Assembly: GCA_036936605.1 (NCBI GenBank)
Contig: JAUPFV010000002.1
Span: 315,100,893-315,164,892, forward strand
Reading direction: 5' to 3'
Source: Limnanthes douglasii subsp. nivea
Lineage: Eukaryota; Streptophyta; Magnoliopsida; Brassicales; Limnanthaceae
DNA length: 64,000 nucleotides
In this document: one piece after another, positions 44,480 through 55,670 of the stretch
How positions within the stretch are numbered: position 1 is the first letter of the stretch
Layout: each line of letters starts with the position of its first letter
Made by a program: the position numbers and the translations under genes
The notes under the pieces: model-generated
What the model was told of the DNA's origin: nothing
The model's input: the letters and a program-made list of their open reading frames with translations, nothing else
Database searches by the model: none

Positions 44480-44720
44480 AGTAGAATGTTCCGAAGTGTT
44501 GATTACACTTTTTGAAGAAACAATCATATTCAAAGTGCTACGTCAATAAATGCATTGTGTGATATTCGAAGTGTTACGTTCAACAAATGCACTATGTTTT
44601 TTTCGAAGTGCTACGTTCAATAAATTTACTGTGTGGTTTTCAAAGTGCTACGTTCAATAAACGCACTAATATTTTCGATGAGCCACGTTCATTTAACGCA
44701 TTATAATATTCGAGGGATTA
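44480..44720 (+). repeat. tandem repeat of about 45 bp, five to six copies, downstream of integrase
   Basis: Units carry TTCAAAGTGCTACGTTCAAT followed by AAATGCACTGTGTG. Starts are near 44,530, 44,570, 44,618, 44,660 and 44,700, increasingly diverged. They lie between pol and the antisense ORF. Confidence 0.75.
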
Positions 44721-44939
44721 CACTTTGCAATTATAACTTAAAATATTATCATGATTCAACTTCGAATAATTATCATAAATCAAAGATCATGTAACTTGAT
44801 GATAGATAGGAAATATAAACAAAAACCTTTGTCATTTATGATATACGATGAGTACATGGGTTATGGTACTAATTTGAAAAATGAAAAAGATAACAAAATA
44901 TCAAGGGATAATAAGATCATTCTTCTTCGGATGATTATT

Positions 44940-47415
44940 CTTTAGATAATGAGCTAAGGATAAGATCGAAGGCTTCGATAGGGCGTCGTTCAGCAGGAAT
45001 GTCATTCCAGAAGCTTGAAAGATCTATCTTAAGATATGTAGCATAAATTTCTCGAAGAAATGTGATGGTCTTCTCCTCTTTACCATTGTTGATGGCTGCT
45101 AACATATCCTTTGAACATTCGTTTTCTACAGTAGTGATAGCAAGTTATTTTTCCTTCTCAAAATCAACTTTCAGTGTGGTTATCTCATCGGAAAAAAATT
45201 TATTTTCTAGCTTCACATGTGGTAAGAGAAGTCTAAAGATTATCAAGCTTCTATTTCTCAGCAGTTAAGTCTTTAAGGTGTTTAGCTTTGAGCTTATTTA
45301 TCTCTTCTTGATGTGAATCGATCAATATTTCTTTGTCGACCTGGTTGTTCTCGTAAATGGATTTTGACAAAAAAGAGTCCTCGGAGAATCTCACATCTTG
45401 CCATTTCGAAGCAGTGTAATTGATTTATTATATGATTTTGAATTGTTTCCCTCAACTGTTTCTCAACATCAGCAATTCCTTTGTAACGAACCATATCATT
45501 GGCCAGTTTTTTCAAATGACCATGAGAAGCCTCGATTTGTTGAGTAAGAATTTTTGCAGTAGTATCGAGATCGGAAAATGGTTGAAGTGCAGCAATGACA
45601 GTTGGGTTTGGTGGAATAGAAGGAACTACCACTAGACTAGGACGATGGATGAGGTCCAAACACGTAGTATGAGCAGAATGAGAAATAATTTATAGAGATT
45701 CCACGGAGGTGGACTGTGTGGATCTTCTACCAAAGTTATGTAGACGACTTTGAACTTCTTGAATGACAGGATTCTTTTCTTCATTATGCTATTGTGATTC
45801 ATTGAAGTTGATGAAACTATCGGGATCGAAGTGATCATTATCTTGATTATCTTCAATAATGATTGTAGTATCTTCATCAGTTGCTTCCTTTTCCAGTTGA
45901 GGACTGTGTTGATTCCCAGCAATTACGACATCATCATTGTCGGATACTACATCTTCAATGGTTTCAAATTTTTTTTCTTCATTTTCTTTTGAGTACTGGT
46001 GGAATTTTTGTTTTTCGAGGGTGTAGCAGTTTTCTTTTTTTCAACGAAGGATCTTCTTTTGTTTCTTATTCGATGGCTGACAGTGTACTTTCTTTTGTTT
46101 TCCTTTTTGAACATTTGGGCTTCAGATTTGTTGAAGGGATAGCACCAAATGTACTAACTGCCTTTTTGTCCTTTTCAGCTTTCCTCTTTTGAGGAAGACG
46201 ACTGTCAGATATGTTGCGTATGGGTAAGAATACCTTGTAATTGGGTTGGACTAATCTTTTAACAGCTTATCGAGGCTTGGGCTGTTCCATCATATTTTCA
46301 GGGGGGGGGGGGGGGCTCCAGGTGTAATCGGAAACAAATGACTGTTGAGAAAATTGATCGATTCAAAAGCTGTATGAAAAAGCATTATTTCATTCTGCTT
46401 CAGCCCATGCGGCAAGTTTGAAAAATATTTCTTTGGCTTTGGGTCTACGAATGGCTTAACGCCTCGGAATTTCTGATAAGAACATATAGATTTGCAATGG
46501 ATAGGGATACCAACAGTCTAGAAAATTAATTATAAGAGGAATAGTATTATAATACTTACGACCGCTTTTCCAGACAATATTTAGTCTTGAGGGATTGGCC
46601 TCGGATATCTCTTTGACGTTTTCCCATGCTCCAGAGATGAAAATGAAAATTATCTTCCAGAACTTGTCCGCCTCCAGAAGGTCATTGATGATTTTCAGTT
46701 CGTCATCTAATGTAAGGTAGTAAAATGGAAGTTTTTGTCCCTTGGATAATTTTATTAAAAAGATGAAATTTTTAATGGTGATCGGAATCTTGGACAAATG
46801 GGAGGCCATGATTACAAAAAAGAGGGTGAACCATTGATTTTGGGTCACTTGTGTTGGGTACAGGTTTAGGAGTTTGAAGTAGTCAACGATCTTCGGATCT
46901 AACGGGAACCGAAGCCCCCAATTGATGATTTCTGGATAAATTACCAATTCATTTTTCTTGCAATCTAAGGGTGTTTCACCTATTTTGGGAAGACAAAGGG
47001 TGATGTTATCACCCATTCCCCATTGTTTTTCAAATCCGATGCTTGATCTTCTTCGTGATATATGTACTTGACATTTTTTAGAGCAACAATATAGTCTGCA
47101 TCGAGAGATCTTAGATTCTCACCAATTGTTGCTCTTTCTTCATCGGATATTATGATTAGAGTTTTCTTTTTTCTTGACCTGCGTATCTTTTTCAGATGGG
47201 CATCTTCAGATCCTTTCTAGGTTTCATCATCAGTATCAGCTTCTTTGTTTGATTGGGTAGCATCGGAATCAACCTCTCCATCTGACGCCTAGTCTCTCAG
47301 TTGTGGAGGATTCTTCGAGGGATTTTGTTGAGTTAATGTAATTTTATCAACAATTTCCCTCGGGGGAGGAGAGTTGGTATAAGTGTTTGGTGTAGCATCA
47401 GAATCGTCTCATATG
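44940..47415 (-). pseudogene. outer gypsy antisense extra ORF, C-terminal and central part, broken
   Basis: Antisense to pol. The best part (47,016-46,456) contains INWGLRFPLDPKIVDYFKLL and TQNQWFTLFFVIMASHL, then FISGAWENVKE: the gypsy-type transposon domain found in Retand antisense ORFs. Further downstream on the minus strand are coiled-coil-like, charged frames (45,659-45,294, TAKILTQQIEASHGHLKKLA). Several stops and frame changes occur. The inner element splits it at 47,420. A 14-base G run near 46,303 may mark another frame problem. Its role in the element is unknown; the N-terminal part is at 57,855-58,415. Confidence 0.75.
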
Positions 47416-47420
47416 GCTAT

Positions 47421-47827
47421 TGGTGAGGTTTATTCTCGTCTGAGGGTAAGTTTGTAATTTTTGTTTAGAGTTTGTGGAAGTTTGTAAGTATTTAATGTTT
47501 GAGTAGAGAGTAGAGGGAGAATTAAGCAGCCTGGTTGTATTTAATTTTCATTACCCTCATTTAATGTTGGTGGTTGGGTATTTATACCCTTACATTTGTG
47601 CCTTATGGGCTTTCGGGTCATGTTTAATGGAACCGGGTCAAGTTTAAGGACCCATGAGCTCTTAGTAGGAGAGCAGGCAGCTTAGTCAAGAAGTGATTAG
47701 GTTTTTAAGTACTTTAGTTCTTGTTCGAACAGTCCAATGGATGAGGTGTTCGAACTGCCCTGTCCGGTTAGGTGGTCTTTGTCCGAACTGTCCCTGTCCG
47801 TAGAGGTAACAGAATCCGGACTCATTA
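47421..47827 (-). repeat. 3' LTR of the inner gypsy element
   Basis: 407 bp, from TGGTGAGGTTTATTC to GGACTCATTA. The end base pattern is TA where the other LTR has TG, read on the minus strand. A purine-rich AAAAAAGAGGC lies just inside (minus strand), a candidate polypurine tract. Confidence 0.92.
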
Positions 47828-48272
47828 GTAGCCTCTTTTTTAGGTGTTTGTTCAAAAACCCTTGTCAAAACCTGAAAAACAGTCCGTTATCAGTAGCAGC
47901 TTCATCCGGACAGGTCTTTCGAATTGTGTTATGGTTTTATCCGAACTGAAAAAAGTTCTTTGAATCTAAACGGTTTTTTGCCAAAGTTCATGGGACACGT
48001 GTCTCTCTTTGGTTCGTTGCTTTAGCCATTTTTTCACCTTGAATTTTGCACCCACCTTCTCTGAAAAGCAACCTCTTCATTAATGAAGGTGACATCAGCG
48101 CCGTCTCTTAATCATTGTTAATCCTTTCGAATTCTCCTAGGAATCAAGACTTCTTTTTGAGGTTTACTATAAATTAAGATACTTTTCCACTGTTTTACTA
48201 TCACTTTCATTTTCACTTTGCTAATTTTCAGAGCTTTCTCTCTCAAACACAAGTTCTTTACTTTGGTTGTTT

Positions 48273-51176
48273 ATGTTCACGGCTAGGAACGCTTTAATCA
48301 AAGGTGGGTGGCTCAATCTATCTGAACTAGAAAAAGTACAAAAAGTCGAAAGGGAAAGGCGCATCGCAGCAGGCTTACCCACTTCCCCTATTTCCTTACC
48401 AGCAATCTCAACTACAGAGCCTGGCCAGGGTTCTTCCTCCATAAAGGGTGTCAAACCGAAGAGATTGTTTCAAACCAGTATTTCTCCTATCATCTCAGGT
48501 TCTTTGGTTCAAGAGTCAGAACCCACTGTTGAACTAGGTTTAACAGTTACCAGTTTTAAAAACCCTTCCTCATTCTTAGCCATGGGGTCAGATGCTGATA
48601 CTTCTCCTAACAAGCTGGTTGATCGAAGAAAAGGCCGGCTTGTCAAAGGGCAGGCTTCCAAAGGAACCCCTTCGAAATCGGGTGCCAAGGGCAGCAGTGC
48701 AGGGGCAGAAACACCCATAAAAGTACCCAAGGATAGGCTGTCCAGTCCGGAGGCTACTGGTTCGAGCCCCCGAAGAGAAACTTCCACATCAGAGCCCCAG
48801 CCGGAGGCTAGAGTCCAAGAGAGTACTGAAGCTCATCAGTCCAGAAGTCAGGCTGAACCAACTCCAAACCTCCCCCTCACAACGACAACTGAAAACCCTT
48901 CCTCAATCATGGAGGAAGTAATGGATGACTCTATCGAAGAGGCTCCATTCGAGTCCGAACCCTCCGGACAGACTAGCGATGCTGCTGCTGCCAAAAAGGA
49001 TAAGGGCAAAGAAAAACTGTGCCTTAGGCACCCAGATCTTCCAGAGATCCTCAAAGGAAAAGTTGGACCTTGTTTCCATAAGGTCAGTGTCAAATATCTT
49101 CTCGCTTTACAGAAAATCAACTATGCTTTCATCCATACAGCCGAGTTGGGCCGGATGCGTACAAAGTGGGGGATTCCGGAGAATATGAAGATAAGAATCC
49201 CCATAGACCCCAAAACCCCAATGGACTGCAGACTCAGTGAAATAGTCATCTTCACTGAGCTTTTTAACTGGGGTTTAAGGTTCCCCTTGGATCGGGAAAT
49301 AGTTAGGTATTTCCATCTTATCAAGCTCTGTCCCAGTCAACTAAGCCCCAACACCTGGTACAAACTTATGGCCTGCATCACGGCCTCCAGGCTCTCCGGG
49401 ATTCCTCTAACAATGGAGGAATTCGCAGCTGTGGCCAGTCTCTGCAGGAACCACCACATTCCCTTCTATCACTTCTACATGGGTGATAATTATAAAGCAG
49501 TGGATGATTTGCTTGAATCGGAGAGAAACTAGAGGACTCAGTTCCTGTTCGTAAGCGGCGCTTGGGAGAATGGGAAGAGAATCAAGGCTGGAGTCAACCC
49601 AAGTCTCCTCACGAGCAGATGGAGGAGTGATCGTAAGTATCCTATCTCACATTTTTTACTTTTATCGGATTTACCTAAATGGACTAGTCTTGTCTTTTGT
49701 CTTAATAGAACTGCCCAAAGACTTCAATGACTACCTAAAGTCCGGGCAGACCACTTATACCAAGATCAACACTTGGGCTGCTGAAAAGTGGGGGAACCGG
49801 TTTCATGATGCTTTTACATGAGGCAATTTTGCAAGGTCTCACCTCTGGAACACCACTGGCCGGAGAGACTTGACCTGGGAAGAAATCACCACTCCACCCC
49901 CTCCGGATGTAGTCCTCAAGAGAACACACGCACCGGACGGGTCATTATACTTGCCAGGTCGGGCCAAGGCCCCGAGTAAAATGAAAGGCAAGAAGGGGAA
50001 GGGCAAGAAGGTTGCAGGTGAGGCTGACCCTGCCGAGGTGGAGGAGGCTGCTCCAACAATCCCATAGGGGCCAACCCCAAACCAGATTGATGCTGCTCTG
50101 CTAGAAGTGGTAGAGCATGAAAGTGCTAGGGAAAATGTTCAATCCCCAAAACCCCCAAGGGTCCCTAAGAGAGACCGAAAACGGAGAGCAGAAAGCAAGG
50201 ACATGGAGGCTAAGAAGAAAAAGACCTTTAGGGGTGATGAACTTTCTATCCGGCCTCCGGAGCCTCTCCCCCCTGTAGACCCTACTGATCCAACACGAGC
50301 AGAGGAGATCCCTGGAGATTTTCAAACCGACGAGGTTGGAGGAGGAGACCTTAGCATCGATGGTGTTGACATCACCGGGCTTGATGGACTTGGTAACTAC
50401 TTTGCCAACCTCCCCAGAGACGACTTTGTTGGGCCTTACCTCCCTCCGAGTACTTCGAGCACCGTCACTTTTAATGGTAAGACTTTTACTGTTTCAAGTG
50501 AAAAGGATATTATAGCTCACTCCATATTAAGTAGTGTTCAGCCAGTGCTTGTGTTGGAGAAACAAGTTCGAAGTCAGGCAGATACTATCAAAGATCTCAA
50601 ATCTGACAAAGAGAGACTATCCGATGATCTTCTTACTGCCACTCAACATGCTGACGTTCTGAAGGGAGAAAACGAGGAGCTAAAGAAAAGCCAAGAGGGG
50701 TAGATAAAAAAGGTTGCCACTTCAGAAGACACTATCAAAGAGCTCCGGGAGAAGCTGTCCGGATTGGAGAAAGATCTCACCTCTTCGAAAGAGGAGGCAA
50801 AGGCCAAGGACCAAGTCATCCACAACTTGACAAATGACAAGATTGAACTCGCGAACACAGTGTCCAAGGCTGCAGAGGAGAAAGCAGATCTGCTAAGGGA
50901 GCAAGAGGCCAAGATTCAGGCCAAGATCGATGCTTATGCCAACAATGTAATAGGCAGTCAAGAAGAAATGTATGCCAAGGTGAAGTCAGACATGGTCTTG
51001 CTTTTCCATGAGAAGTTTCCGAAGAGGAATCTGGGAGACTTATGGAGTTTTGTAGAGTATCCAGACCTTCCCTTCCACACAATGGTCGAAGGTGACAAGT
51101 TTGATTTCTCCAGTGCATCCTCATCTGATGACGAAGAGAACACCGGGGAGAGCCCAAACGAGGAGGAGGACGATCC

Positions 51177-51207
<31 letters not shown>

Positions 51208-51249
51208 AAAAAAGACGAGGCTGAGCCATCTTCAAAGGCTCAGTCTTAG
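48273..51249 (+). pseudogene. antisense extra ORF of the inner gypsy element with gypsy-type transposon domain, one intron, four stops
   Basis: It opens with ATG at 48,273. Exon 1 runs to 49,632 and exon 2 from 49,709 (GTAAGT..TTAATAG), after which one frame continues to 51,249. Order: Ser/Pro-rich N-terminus; gypsy-type transposon domain (FNWGLRFPLDREIVRYFHLI at about 49,263); GAWENGKR; linker; basic KRDRKRRAESKD; coiled coil (50,530-50,950); C-terminal EEEDDPKKKKKK. Four stops: TAG 49,530, TGA 49,819, TAG 50,065 and TAG 50,701. The outer copy has Trp at the first. All four fit C-to-T change on one strand or the other. The region 48,167-48,176 (TATAAATTAA) is a candidate TATA box. Antisense ORFs are known in Retand-type elements; their function is unknown. 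Confidence 0.83.
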
Positions 51250-51772
51250 AATTTGAATTATCTTTTTATTTTTTACGTTATCTGAACTAAAGTCCTTGGA
51301 AGGCCAAGGCATTTTTGTAATTGTGTCCGGTATTTGACCGGACAGATCTTTTGTTTTCTCTGACAATTTAAAAGTCCTTGGAAGGCCAAGGCACTTAAGT
51401 TATTTCAATGAATATCTTTGTTCTGCACAACTCTTGCATCCTTTCAATTTTGGTGGCTAGTGTTTAAATAGCCCTTAGTTATTTCATAAGCATTCTAAAG
51501 TGAGAGTGCTTAAATTCTCCGATGACAAATGTTTAAGTAGTCATCATTCTTTTAATTCAATCTGGATGGTGTGACAAAAAACAAAGTAAGAACACTTCGA
51601 ATTTTTTTTTAAGAAGGCATCAAATTTTATAAAAAAGCCCGGACACCTCATTAAAACCTCCCCGTGCCACCAGGGTAGGAAAGAGTATGCCCCCAAATAT
51701 TTACATGGATTTTTAAACAATTAAATATTTACATAGCTTCTATTCCAAGTACATCCGGAGATGCTCAATATT
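51250..51772. other. spacer between antisense ORF and integrase of the inner element
   Basis: The two genes converge here. AAAGTCCTTGGAAGGCCAAGG is duplicated at about 51,291 and 51,371. The minus-strand word near 51,645-51,690 (GGTTTTAATGAGG) is the conserved motif after plant gypsy integrase. Confidence 0.6.
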
Positions 51773-52690
51773 CTAAGAGTGATTTAAAACCCTTCCATCC
51801 TTGTCTTCGAGCCAATATATTCCAGGTTTAAGCCTTTCAATGACCATATAAGGTCCTTCCCAAGTTGGGGCCAGTTTGCCGAGCAGCTTCTCTTTAGTGT
51901 GTAAGAAGACTTTCCTCAATACCTTGTCCCCCGGCTCGAAATCTCTTCTTTTAACTCTAGAAGCAAATCTGCTTCTCATCAAACCCTGATAGTGCGCAGC
52001 CCTTAGGTGAGCCTTAACTCGTCTTTCCTCTATTAGGTCAAGCTGACCTCTGACTGTCATTTTGTCTGCATGTTCGGAGAAGTTGTGAACCTGAAATAAG
52101 GGGAGAGTTGCCTCTATGGGGGCTATTGCATCCATCCCATAGACCAAGGCAAAAGGTGACTCTTGTGTTGCAGCCCCATGTGTAGTCCGGTAGGCCCACA
52201 AAACCTCTTGTAAATAGCTAGGCCACTTCCCAGCAGCCCCTTCCAAATTCTTCTTTAAACAGGATTGTATAGTTCTGTTAGCCACTTCAACCTGACCATT
52301 CGCTTTTAGGTGGAAAGGTGAAGAGAAACAATGTTGTATACCCCTTGAGGCACATAAACTCTCCATTTCCTTGTTGTCGAACTGTGGCCCATTATCTATC
52401 GTTATCTTTTGTGGAACACCAAATCTGCTACAGATGTTGGATAAAATGAATTTTATGATAGCTTTTGATGTTGTTCCTGCCAGAAGGGCTGCTTCAGTCC
52501 ACTTCAAAAAGTAATCTATAGCAACAATTATAGTTCTGCATCCTCCGGACGCCATAGGAATAGGTTCCACCAAATCCAACCCCCATCGAGCAAAAGGTAT
52601 AGGCTCAGAAATTGACTCTAAAGGGATGGTTGGGACATGAATTTCATTGCTATACCTCTGGCATGGATCACACCTTCTCACCAGCTCCTT
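51773..52690 (-). pseudogene. inner gypsy integrase, separated from RT by a stop
   Basis: The 302-codon frame covers CDPCQRYSNE (Cys pair of the zinc finger), WGLDLVEPIPMA, ITIDNGPQFDNKEM and KANGQVEVANRTIQ (D, D, E), and a C-terminal KAHLRAAHYQGLMRSRF and LGKLAPTWEGPYMV region. The catalytic core looks complete. A TAG at 52,694-52,696 splits it from the upstream His pair, which is in the previous frame segment. It would insert element DNA into chromosomes. Confidence 0.88.
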
Positions 52691-52696
52691 AGCATC

Positions 52697-54966
52697 CTAC
52701 ATTATAGAGGGCCAATAATAGCCAGCCAGTAAAACTCTCCTTGTTAGAGCCCTGAATCCACAGTGAGCTGATCCCTCACCATCATGCAATTCGGAGAGGA
52801 CTACTTGAGACTCGTCATCTCCCAAACATCGCAAAAGAGGTTTACTGTAAGACTTTTTATACATAACGTCTCTTAGTATGATAAAACCACGAGCCTTGTG
52901 CTTCAGTTTTCTTGCTAGTGATTTATCCGGAGGCAAGATGCCATCGGAGAGATACTGCAGGAGAGGAAATCTCCAATCTTGAGGTTGTTTCATCTGTACA
53001 TTGAAAATTTGTTCCTCTTTACCCATATCAAGTTGAATGGAAGGGCTCTCCAGTACATGGATCCAAGGATATGACTCAGTGTATGCTATGGTTGCCAATG
53101 AATCTGCTAGTTCATTCTCTACCCGGGGTATATGCTCATAAACAAAGCTTTTGAACTTAAGTGCCTCATTTTTAAGAAGAAGTAAGTACTTCACTAGTTG
53201 CTCCTTTTTTGCCTCATATTGACCTTGTGCATGGTGGATAAGAAGCTGGAAATCACTCATCAGCTTGACCCTTTTGGCCCCACAAATATAAGCTAACTTC
53301 AAACCAGCTATAGCTGCTTCATATTCAGACTCATTGTTGGAAGCCCTAAAAGCAAAACATATAGCCTGGTACATCTTGTCACCATACGGAAAAAAAAAAA
53401 AGCACACCCCTGCACCACATCCCATAGTACTTGATCCACCATCTGTCCGAACGAGCCAGACCTTTTTATCTTTCATTTCAGTAGTTCGCTCCGTATCCCT
53501 ATCAGAGTGGAATTCAACTAAAAAATCAGCCACAACTTGGGCTTTGATTGCTGTTCGAGGAGCAAAATCAATATCGAAGTCCCCCAATTCCACTGACCAC
53601 TTAGTCATTCTACTTGAAATGTCTGCCTTTTGGAGAACATTCTTCAAGGGAAAAGATGTCCGGACGATAATAGGATGAGCCTGAAAATAAGGCCTCATCT
53701 TCCTTGCAGCAATTACCAAGGCTAATGCTATTTTTTCGAGTTTCAAATAACGTTTTTCTGCATCTATCAAGCTCTTGCTGATGTAGTATACTGGATGGGG
53801 GTAGTTATCCACCTCTCTTACCAATACAGCACTAATGGCACAACTTGAAACTGCCAAGTATACGAAGAGTGTTTCTCCATCAATAGGTTTAAACAAAGTC
53901 TTGGGGGAGGACAGATGTTTCTTAATCTCATTGAAGGCCTCATCACACTGTGAATTCCAGTCAAATCCCTTCGTAACCTTTAAAGTTTGAAAAAACGGGG
54001 CACATCTGTCTGAAGACCTTGAGATGAATCGATTTAAAGCTGCCAATCTCCCAGTTAACCGTTGTACTTCTTTAACATTACGATGAGGCTCCATTTGGAA
54101 TAGAGCATTAAGCTGGTCCGGATCAGGCTGTATCCCTTGCTCACTTATTATATAACCTAGGAATTTCCCGGACTGCACTCTGAACACACATTTTTCTGGA
54201 TTTATCTTCAAATTCACTTTTACCAAGTTAGCAAAAGTTTCTTGGAGGTCCGCCAAGTGCAGTTGCTCATCCACACTTTTCAGCATCATGTCATCAATGT
54301 ACACTTCCATGTTTCTTCCAATTTGATCGGCAAAGGCTTTGTTCACCAATCTCTGATAAGCAGCCCAGTATTTTTCAATCCAAATGGCATCACCTTGTAG
54401 CAATGAAGACCCCTGTCAGTGACAAACGTAGTATGCTCCTGATCCTTCGGATCTACTTGAATATGATTGTACCCGGAGAAAGCATCCATGAAGGATAGTA
54501 GCTTATTCCCGGAGGTGGAATCTACCAGCTGATCAATCCGGGGAACTGGATATATCTCTTTTGGGCAAGCCCTATTGAGATCTGTGAAGTCAATCTACAT
54601 ACGCCACTTGCCATTTTTCTTTTTCACCAAGACCGGATTGGCAATCCACAAAGGATACTGAGACTCCTTTATATGCCCCATTTTTGTGAGTCTGTCAACT
54701 TCTTGAACAATAACATCAGCCTTTTCTTTGGAAAAAGCCCTTCTCTTTTGTACCACAGGTGCTATATCCCTCTGAATGGACAGGTGATGTGATATAATAT
54801 ATGCTGGAACCCCGGTAACATCAGCATTGCACCAAGCAAAAACATGCTGATGGTCTTTTAGAAACTTTAACATCTTATTCTTCAGGTCGGATGACATTTT
54901 GGACCCTATCTTAACAATTTTTCCTTCTTCCAAAGAATGTGTTTCAACTTCTTCAACCGGTATCAA
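52697..54966 (-). pseudogene. inner gypsy RT, RNase H and second RNase H, broken
   Basis: 54,966-54,595 holds the RT start (DRLTKMGHIKESQYPLWIAN) ending in TAG. The following frame carries FTDLNRACPK, FMDAFSGYNHIQVDPKDQE and YKVMPFGLKN, and shifts by one base near 54,390. 54,403-52,697 is open for 568 codons: VYIDDMMLK, SAVLVREVDNYPHPVYYIS, FAPRTAIKAQVVADFLVEF, then the second RNase H (VWLVRTDGGSS, NNESEYEAAIAGLKLA, NELADSLATIAY). Two lesions are therefore seen, plus the TAG leading into integrase. Dual RNase H marks the Tat lineage. Confidence 0.87.
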
Positions 54967-55029
54967 TACTCTAGGGGTCTCTCTGGGGTCATCAATTTCA
55001 CCCTCATCCCCAGAAAGCCCCTCAAACTG

Positions 55030-55660
55030 CTATTCTTCGTTGATACGAACTGCCCCCAACGTCTGTGGAGCCAGTGCTGTAGCATAACACTCTCTTGCAA
55101 TCTTTTGACTGCTTCGGACAACTCCCACTTGTCCTTGAACAACATATTTCAAACATTGGTGGACTATCGAGGCCACTGCATGCATCCTAGAGAGCCAAGA
55201 CCTCCCTAAAATAGGATTATAACAAGTGGGACAATCCACCACAATAAAAAGTACCCTGACCATCTTCTTGAAAGGGCCCTTGCCCAACAAAACTTCCTCT
55301 TCGAACTCCCCGATCACATCTGTTGAGCTTCCAGTGAAACCCACAATTGATATGTCCGTACGCTGAATTACGGCTGGATTTTTCATCTTTTTGTAAGTGG
55401 TTAAGAAGATGATATTGGCTGAGCTTCCAGTATCCACCAAGATTCGTCTTATGTCATTGCCCCCAATGGATGCTCCTATGACAACAGCATCTTCATGAGG
55501 GCCAGCTATATCCCTCAAGTCGTCTTTATCGAAAAAATGAAGGGAAATGGAATTTGTGATTGACAGGAGGTCATGCCTCCTTCTAGCTGGGTGGCTAAAG
55601 TACGAATGTGCCTCTTCCTCGAAGAAGCAGTAGGAGCTGTCATAGTATCCCCTCCAAAAA
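55030..55660 (-). pseudogene. inner gypsy aspartic protease region
   Basis: The frame of 162 codons from 55,518 includes ILVDTGSSANIIF (catalytic Asp near 55,430), VDCPTCYNPILGRSWLS and VGVVRSSQKIARECYATAL. No lesion within it, but it is not joined in frame to RT (stop at 55,030) or to gag. Confidence 0.83.
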
Positions 55661-55670
55661 TTGTAAGTGA

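Noticed and set aside
53334..53678. 114-codon plus-strand frame inside inner pol
   Set aside because: Antisense shadow of the RT/RNase H frame.
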